DNA of 64,000 nt from NCBI GenBank assembly GCA_021229015.1, contig CM037782.1, forward strand, positions 58,835,518-58,899,517, read 5' to 3'. Position numbers and translations under genes: made by a program. This DNA comes from Solen grandis (Eukaryota; Mollusca; Bivalvia; Adapedonta; Solenidae). The notes under the pieces were generated by a model. That model had not been told where the DNA came from, searched no databases, and saw nothing but the letters and a program-made list of their open reading frames with translations. This document shows, one piece after another, positions 57,732 through 64,000 of the stretch (its first letter is position 1; every line of letters begins with the position of its first letter).

Positions 57732-58385
57732 GTATGCATTGCTTATAATCACAGGCTGGGTCTCAGGACATGTTGAAATTGACTCATGTTTGGTTGTGTT
57801 TTGAATAGAGAACAGATCCATAATAAAATCGTATTTAACGTCTAAATGTTGATACCATGTCAAATCAGAATTTATTATAATTATGGTAAAATTGAGATAC
57901 TCAAGGAGTAAATTAGCGGAGGATCATGCATATATAAAGGTGAATTTCCACTCCCTCTTTGGAGAAATAAGCTGAGTATACGTAAAGAGGAAAATATTCA
58001 CGTGATTCCAAGCCATATGATTTTTTTGCTCATTTTATTTCCTCCCATTAAGCCTTGGTTTACCGTGATTCACAATAGTTGGCAGATCTTATGATGGAAT
58101 AAGTTAGATGATAGGTAATTACCCTGTGAGTCCTATATTTAGGTATTATACCATTGGGGTAGTGTTATATATGAATTCTAGGGAAAATTTGTTGAAGCTG
58201 TATCATCTTCAGTCTTGGAAAAGATGGGACAAAGGAATTACCGTAGGTTGACTGAAGAGGCTGAAACAGCATTAAATTAAAAGCCTTATCAGACTATTAT
58301 ACATTTTATGCAGGTGTGCAGAAGTAGTGAAATGTGTCTGCCTAAACTACATTATATAAATTCATCATTTTGTGTTTGTTTCCAG
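57732..58385 (+). other. CACHD1: CACHD1 intron 6 (654 bp)
   Basis: GTATGC to GTTTCCAG. No repeat recognised. Confidence 0.88.
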
Positions 58386-58521
58386 ATTGCCGTTCTAGGT
58401 CTCACGTCAGAAGTGACGTATCCAAAGGACGTCTGTGTGAAGAACTACAGCCTTGTACCGATGACTTTTGAGTCCAAATTTTTCTTCAAAAGATTCATTG
58501 ACAAATTGGAAAAGAAAGATA
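58386..58521 (+). CDS. CACHD1: CACHD1 exon 7 (VWA domain, second strand region)
   Basis: 136 bp, residues 310-354: IAVLGLTSEVTYPKDVCVKN, YSLVPMTFESKFFFKRFIDK and LEKKD; the final A opens codon 355. The I-A-V-L-G-L-T strand pairs with the MIDAS strand of exon 6 in the VWA fold. The cysteine in D-V-C-V and the K-x-x-F...F-I-D-K-L helix align with vertebrate CACHD1 at the same positions. NYS (residues 329-331) is a sequon. The acceptor is TTTCCAG and the donor GATA|GTATGT, phase 1. Confidence 0.93.
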
Positions 58522-58682
58522 GTATGTATTGTAGAAACATAGATATATCAGGGTTTTTTCTCGGATTTTTTCAAATGGTGGTCAGGTGACCTGTATATAT
58601 ATTGTATAGATAAATAGACAAAATTCAAGATATTTTAGGGTAATATTGACAGATTGAGGGTCAAAATGGACACATTTTGCAT

Positions 58683-58830
58683 CATGGAACACCCTGATGG
58701 ACACTTGTCTATAGCGAGATACTACTCTGTGGCAGCACTATATCTGTCTCAAGTAGACATAGTCTCCAAATAACTGAAATACTGTCCGTGGGATGTTAAA
58801 TCCAATAAACAAACAAACAAACAAACATCC
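58683..58830 (+). repeat. SINE 3' half with AAAC tail
   Basis: ACACTTGTCTATAGCGAGAT, GGCAGCACTATATCTGTCTC AAGTAGACATAGTCTCCAAA and AATCCAATAAACAAACAAAC. The body and tail match the SINEs at 21312 and 22125; the tRNA-like head is missing (5' truncation, as LINE-mediated insertion produces). Confidence 0.8.
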
Positions 58831-59214
58831 TGACATTTTAGTATACTGAATTTTTAAGGGATTCCATGTGTTATCTCGTAATATCTCAGTGGGTCTCTGG
58901 GTGCATGCAACACCCTTGTATAATATTACCACATATTACCACATGAATGCTATCGGATAAATGAACGATGCAGTCGCCCTGAAACTGGATTATCCTGCCG
59001 GTTATTGTAACTCATAGACCCATTAGGCTTTGTACTGTTGGCCAATCATGGGTTCCTTTGATGTGAGACCATGCTGTAAACGTGACATTCTGCAGTTTTT
59101 TAACATTGTATAAAATGGCATGTGTGAGAAGGAAATGGAAATGTGGGAAGTAGTTATCCCTAATTTGAAATAGTCAGTATGCAGTCCTGTAAGAAAGTCA
59201 GGCATGATTAAGAC

Positions 59215-59530
59215 TAAGGAAAATCAAAAAATATCAACAAAGATAAATGTCATTTGAGGAAACTCAGTCAAGATATCTTCAAAGTTGTGTGTATGAAGTC
59301 AAGATGTCAATAAATTATTTTGAAGAAACTCAGGAAAGTCTAAGGAAATTCAGTCAAATATCAACAAAGTTTGGTATCAATGAAGTCATTTGAATAATGT
59401 TGAGATATCAATAGATTTTTATAAAGTAATCATAATATGTATAACAGAAGATATCATTTAATTCATGTGAAGAAATTCAGCAGATATCAAAATAACCAAG
59501 ATATCAATAAATTCATGTGAAGGAACTAGT
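59215..59530. repeat. Degenerate tandem repeat
   Basis: Variants of AAACTCAGTCAAGATATCAA and CAAAGTTTG..TCATTTGAAGAA recur about five times at irregular spacing. Confidence 0.55.
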
Positions 59531-60492
59531 TTTTACAATGAGTCAAATATACTTGAATAAGTTAAGGATCTTTAACTTAGTTGACAACAGTGTAGACTGC
59601 AGTACATAAGGTTGTCTTTCTAACTTTAATATATTTTTGTATCCACTTGCTGTCAACTGGCCGAGTCAGCAGATACACTGAACTGGAAAATATATGTGTG
59701 TCTTAAGGAACAATAGACAGGGAAAGTGTTGTTTTGCCTGGATAAAGATTACCCTGATGAGGATGTCTCTGTAAGCAACAGTTAGAATACTATATCTGAC
59801 AAGAAACATTTATTGTCACTGCCAGACATTGGTTTTCTGGGGGAATAAATTGAATTTCTGGTCCTGCAGAAGTTTATAATGATAAAAACTGACTAACCTT
59901 GTGCATCGCAAGGACATTTTATGAGATAGGGAATGACCGGTATTGGACATTTCTGGCTCTTACGTGTGGTAATGACTGTTATTAGATTTATGGGTGAGGG
60001 TTTTAATGGCAGGGAGTTAGGGTAAATGTGGTCATTAGGATTTATAGGCTATAGATTGGGCTTTCTCTTGTCTCTAGTATGGACAGGGAGAAGTGTGTTC
60101 TGTCTGGTTAGAGGGACAGAGACAGACAGACAGATAAGATAGATGGTTAAAGTTGTTAAGGAGATGGAAAAAGTGGGGTTGGGGAAAAAAGAAAGATAAA
60201 TAGTCTAGATGCTTAAATGAAAAAAGTAGGGGAAAATGTGTTGAAGAGATGGAAAGAAAAGAGGAGAGAAAAAGTAGGGGGAAAAAGAAATGAAGAGAAA
60301 GTCTGAATATTTCATGATATGGAAATAAGTTTTGTCAGTTATTATACCCTCTCCCCCATTTTGCAAAACTGGCTGATATTTAGGAAATGCAGTGATCTTG
60401 TCCCATCCTGTAAGAGGTAACATCATGTCACATCCCCTCATATCTTGTTACATCCATATCTACTCTCACATTACATGAAGACAAAAGCGTTA

Positions 60493-60522
60493 TTAGTGAT
60501 TATTAGTGATTATTAGTGATAG
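60493..60522. repeat. ATTAGTGATT triplicate
   Basis: Three successive copies of the 10-base word TATTAGTGAT, the last leading into AGTTCC. Confidence 0.85.
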
Positions 60523-60579
60523 TTCCAGTCACTTATCTGTTATAGCTGTCTGTATGACTAACATTTCAAATTTTCTGGA

Positions 60580-60601
60580 GAAAAAAAAAAAAAAAAAAAA
60601 A
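60580..60601. repeat. Poly-A tract
   Basis: Run of about 22 A. Confidence 0.9.
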
Positions 60602-60869
60602 ATTTGCAGGCCACTAACTCATCCTAGAATATCTTTTTTCGTCGATCATTGTTCATTTGACCTCAGAGAAGACTCTTCAGATGTTTTATTGCCTTTTATA
60701 AATAACAAGTTGACATAAAACATGGAACTGCAAACCTTTTAAAATTTTATGCCAATTTAACATTATTTTCTTTCTCTGAAACTGTAAAAGTCTCTCGGAA
60801 TTTATACGTCAGAAGCGCAGAATATTTGGGTTATGATCTACTTGATCAAGATTTTTCCTTCAATTTCAG

Positions 60870-60944
60870 CTTCGACAAACCATTCACTGGGATTCCAGCG
60901 AGCGTTCCAAATGATTGGGTCATCACTTCTCCAGTTCAACAAAG
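60870..60944 (+). CDS. CACHD1: CACHD1 exon 8 (VWA domain, third motif region); gene continues
   Basis: 75 bp. The first two bases complete Thr355 (A|CT); it then encodes STNHSLGFQRAFQMIGSSLL QFNK (residues 356-379), and the last G opens the next codon. The H-S/A-x-G-F-Q-x-A-F-Q-x-I helix is clearly the same as in vertebrate CACHD1. This region normally supplies the threonine-loop part of the MIDAS in VWA domains. NHS (residues 358-360) is a sequon. The acceptor is CAATTTCAG and the donor AAAG|GTAACT, phase 1. No following exon (expected to encode a V-I-I-Y strand) was found in the last 3 kb, so the rest of the VWA, the Cache domains and the membrane anchor lie beyond the window. Confidence 0.93.
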
Positions 60945-61363
60945 GTAACTCAGTCGTAATTCTTCCTTTGATGTGGAAAATTGGCCCTAATATGAAATAA
61001 TGGAGGCAGTAGAGGGGAAGGAATTGACAGATAAATTGTCTGTATATTAGTTCTTTGGAGAGCTATAAGGTCGAAATTCTGTAGGAAAATTGTCTGCTTT
61101 GGTTATAATCTAACTGAGCAGCTGAAACATTTTATTGCCTAAATTGTCTCTTTTGCAGTAATTGAACAAAAGCGAAGCAGTAAAACACACAGTGAAATTT
61201 CTGAAGGAAAAAAAAAAGTAATACTATGTTTCAATGCTTGGCATTGTGTATTTGAGCATTGTTTTCAAATGTTTTTGATTAAGATTCAGTTAGACGTGAG
61301 AGACATAGATAATGAAAGTCACAAAACCGAATTAAGAAAGTCATAAATATTTGTGCAGTATAT

Positions 61364-61566
61364 ACTGTTAAATCATTATTTTTCACTGACATTTTATTTC
61401 GTTGATTATGCGCTGTAGGCAGTTTAGTGGATACCTTTATTTGTGGATTCATGCTTTTGAAATGCGTAGTCTTTTATTAAATAAACAATTTTCATTGGGG
61501 TCAATATTCGTGGATAAAACCCTCTATATCATAGCAAATAAGTACCCCATGAAAATAAATGTTTTT
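61364..61566. mobile_element. MITE, CTGTA-ended family
   Basis: Left TACTGTTAAATCATTATTTT TCACTG; interior GGGGTCAATATTCGTGGATA AAACCC; right CCCCATGAAAATAAATG. Same organisation as 46397-46607. Confidence 0.6.
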
Positions 61567-62004
61567 TAAGTATCTCAAATACATTTAGGTGGTAGAAAGC
61601 AATAGCATTCTTCTTGATCGTCCTTTTTTGTTGGTTGTTATTAAGATTTTTCTCTAAATATTTCTTCTCGATAAGTTGGTAGATTCTCTTTTCTTGCACA
61701 GAGATACACTTCTATACTTAGTGATTAGAGAACAACAATAATATTAGTTATGAAATTTGAAACTTCGTTACTGATGATGAAGTTATTGTGTCTATACCTC
61801 AACACAAGGAACTTAACTTTGCATGAGGCGGCGATATTATCTTTAAATATATGTTCTTGTAAAGTTACGTCAAAAAAAAAAGGGACAGGTATAATTCAGA
61901 TACAATATTGTGTAGTACCTAATCATATGCTTCATAATACACATTATACCTATAAAACAGGGTCCATACTTTGGATCCCAAATCATTCTATTGTTACCTG
62001 TTTA

Positions 62005-62212
62005 CCTCATAAATATCCATGTACAAATGTATGACTTTATGAATATTGATTGACTGAACTTTACGTGGTACATGTTTTGTCATGCAGGTTGTAAAATCTG
62101 TTGTATGAGCAAACAAAGGAGACCCTGATCAGACAGATCCTGGAAGTAATTGTCTGATCTCGGAATGTTCTGTTTGCAAATGCATCAGAATGAGTCTGTG
62201 AAGTAAAAGGTT
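62005..62212 (+). mobile_element. TTAA MITE, third family (diverged)
   Basis: TACCTCATAAATATCCATGT, ACAAATGTATGACTTTATGA, GCAAACAAAGGAGACCCTGA, GTCTGATCTCGGAATGTTCT and AATGAGTCTGTGAAGTAAAA blocks align with 55781-56002. Confidence 0.7.
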
Positions 62213-62879
62213 TGTGTTGGCATATAAACTTAGTCCAGTAGAACGCAGTTAATGTTGTCATGTAAATGTAACTTAATCCACTACAATGCAGCAACTTCAG
62301 ATGGGCTCCCAAAACACAAAGTAGAAATGTATCTGCAAGATGCATATCAAGGTAAATGCACATACACCATCGCATTTTTTTAAAAAAAGAGTGAAAAGTA
62401 GACATTTTTAATTATATATACAAAATGCCACAAATTTTGTACAATTCAAATGCCTCTGCATGCTCTGTACTTGTAACATTCTCATAAAACTTTCATCTTA
62501 CACGAGTGAAGGCAGTAGAACTTAATTGCATCAAAGAGAATTTTCTCCTTTAATTATGTCTTCTTATTGCCTATGAAAATGAGAAAGAAAGATGATCTAA
62601 TACAATTATTACTTTTTGCTGAGTAATCTCCTGTAATAGATGGGCTTTTGATGCAACAGCTTTTCTCAAGATGACAATCTTAAAAGCTTGAGCAGCAAAA
62701 TATTTTCAACAGACTGAGAAATATTAAATATTGACTGTGATATCTCATAAAATATTCAAAGTTCTCTGCATTGTGAACAGAATGCAGATAGATCTACAGT
62801 ACAATGAGCATTAGCTTCAACTCTTGTAGAAATGTAGTTCTTGGAACACGTTTTGAATATTGAAATTTGAATTGTTAAA

Positions 62880-63012
62880 TCATATATCTCATGAATATTC
62901 ATGTATATGTTTATGGTTTGATGAATGTTGATTTATTGGACTGAAAATGATATATGAAACAATATATTTTGAGCCATGCAGACTCCAGAATCTGAGCTAC
63001 TGTATGTATAAT
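62880..63012 (+). mobile_element. TTAA MITE, third family, left part
   Basis: TATATCTCATGAATATTCAT, GATGAATGTTGATTTATTGG and GCAGACTCCAGAATCTGAGC TACTGTATGTA match the left half. The right half is missing before the 234-bp copy starts. Confidence 0.6.
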
Positions 63013-63049
63013 GGGATGGGCACTAACACTTCAGTCAAATCTGTCTTAA

Positions 63050-63283
63050 CCCTTTCCCTCATAGAGGAAACTATGAAAAGACCTATGCGAACGGCATAAA
63101 ACCAGATCAGCCTGCGAGTAACTCGCAGGCTGATCAGGTTTTATGCTGCTCGCTGCTCCTCAGTGGTCTGGGAATGAGGAATTTATAATTAAATTTGGTA
63201 AGGTTTAACTGTGGTTTTCTGCAGATCAGGCTTTATGTGATACCTATTGAGTGCATCAAAATGAGTCTATATGAGGGAAAGGG
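63050..63283 (+). mobile_element. 234-bp TTAA hairpin MITE, copy 9
   Basis: Complete with TTAA on both sides; hairpin near perfect (GCGAACGGCATAAAACC against GCGAGCAGCATAAAACC in the two arms). Confidence 0.93.
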
Positions 63284-63526
63284 TTAAGCAGTCGGTCAAG
63301 GGAACAAGAGAATCAGACTGAATAACAGAGGTGGGCGCTAAATGGAGGTTAAACATATAACAAAGCGCTAGTTTGGTAGTACTAAAAATTACCACTAAAT
63401 TAATGCAGGTTGACTGCTTAATACAGGTGGCCGGTAATACAGGTTCTACTGTATATGTAAATATAAGGGGTCAGTAATGTTCATAAGGGGACAAGGCAAT
63501 AGATGTTATCCGGAACTGGGCAAATG

Positions 63527-63677
63527 TGAGTTTTTCCCATCTAATCCGGGGTACAAAAAAACTTTTACTGTTATAGCTTCATGGTGTGCTACCTTTCACA
63601 ATAGGATTGGTGCAATACCACCAAGTTGTAACTGTAAAAGTTTGTTTGTACCCCAGGATTAGCTGGGAAAGAAACTT
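63527..63677. mobile_element. 150-bp inverted-repeat element
   Basis: Left arm TTTTTCCCATCTAATCCGGG GTACAAAAAAACTTTTACTG; the right arm reads back as TTTCTTTCCCAGCTAATCCT GGGGTACAAACAAACTTTTA CAGT. Arms are about 45 bp with a loop of about 55 bp. An open frame across it (from 63477) is incidental. Confidence 0.8.
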
Positions 63678-63689
63678 GTGGGAGGTAAA

Positions 63690-63785
63690 ACAATATTGTA
63701 TGAGCAAACAGAGAGGACCCTGATCAGACAGGAATTAGATAGAAATATTCAGTCTGATCAGGTTTTATGCAGGTTTGTGCGGTAA
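63690..63785 (+). mobile_element. TTAA MITE, third-family core fragment
   Basis: AATATTGTATGAGCAAACAG AGAGGACCCTGATCAGACAG, then AGTCTGATCAGGTTTTATGC. The last block also matches the hairpin arm of the 234-bp family. Confidence 0.55.
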
Positions 63786-64000
63786 TAAATGATATTTGAA
63801 AAAAGCAACATACAATAAGACAGCTGGTTACTTGTTGATGGAAGAGGCCTAACGTTTCAAACTGCATCTGAAAATGAGGTTTTCCTCAACTCAGAAATCT
63901 CAGAATATATTTTATTCTAAATCACCACAATTTTCAAATTTTGAAGATTTTTAAAACCATTTGTTAAATAAATAATGGATTTTTGGACTGTCTGCATTAT

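Larger units (their letters stand above)
58522..60869 (+). other. CACHD1: CACHD1 intron 7 (2.3 kb)
   Basis: GTATGT to CAATTTCAG. Holds a SINE tail, a degenerate repeat with AAATTCAGTCAAATATCAAC-like words at about 59215-59530, ATTAGTGATT tandem copies and a poly-A run. Confidence 0.86.
60945..64000 (+). other. CACHD1: CACHD1 intron 8, partial (at least 3.06 kb)
   Basis: Begins GTAACT. Contains a CTGTA-ended MITE, third-family TTAA MITEs, the ninth 234-bp MITE and a 150-bp inverted repeat. Runs off the window. Confidence 0.8.

Noticed and set aside
57654..57863. Minus-strand frame over exon 6
   Set aside because: Shadow of the CACHD1 coding exon.

Overview
This is invertebrate nuclear DNA: AT-rich and intron-dominated, with dense short interspersed repeats and one 100-base assembly gap. 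The one well-supported gene, together with the repeat types (tRNA-derived SINEs whose tails contain AAACAAACAAAC, many short TTAA-flanked MITEs, and a GTCCGTCCGT-type interspersed repeat), points to a bivalve mollusc. I cannot name the species from sequence alone.

Plus strand, 13308 to beyond 60944: the first eight coding exons of a CACHD1 orthologue (VWFA and cache domain-containing protein 1, an alpha2delta-like membrane protein). All seven introns inside the window are GT-AG, and the reading phase closes across every junction, giving 379 codons. These cover a signal peptide, a lineage-specific N-terminal stretch, the VWA_N region and the first half of the VWA domain with an imperfect MIDAS (D-H-G-N-S). 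The gene continues past the right edge. Introns 4 and 5 are about 15.1 kb and 14.1 kb.

Minus strand, left part: two exons (7189-7329 and 6711-6850) join in phase to encode a basic, coiled-coil-like segment of a protein I do not recognise. A third possible exon (8311-8530) encodes a cysteine-containing segment. Whether the three belong together is unresolved.

The rest is mostly repeats. The most striking is a 234-bp MITE with CCCTTTCCCTCATA termini, TTAA target duplications and an off-centre, almost perfect hairpin with 33-nt arms. It has nine copies between 22 and 63.3 kb, two of them inserted inside tRNA-derived SINEs, where the target site can be read directly. At least two other TTAA families share parts of its sequence. 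There are also deletion derivatives of a pogo/Tigger-like element (17486-18667) and of hAT-like elements with 5- or 6-bp target duplications (14270-15113, 31183-31412, 51029-52045), further inverted-repeat elements, and four substantial minisatellite arrays (units of 42, 51 and 80 bp, and a GTTAGTGTAGTG type).

Functionally the window is a single developmental or neuronal membrane-protein gene whose introns have become a nested repeat landscape. No operon, CRISPR array, rRNA, functional tRNA or complete transposase was found.
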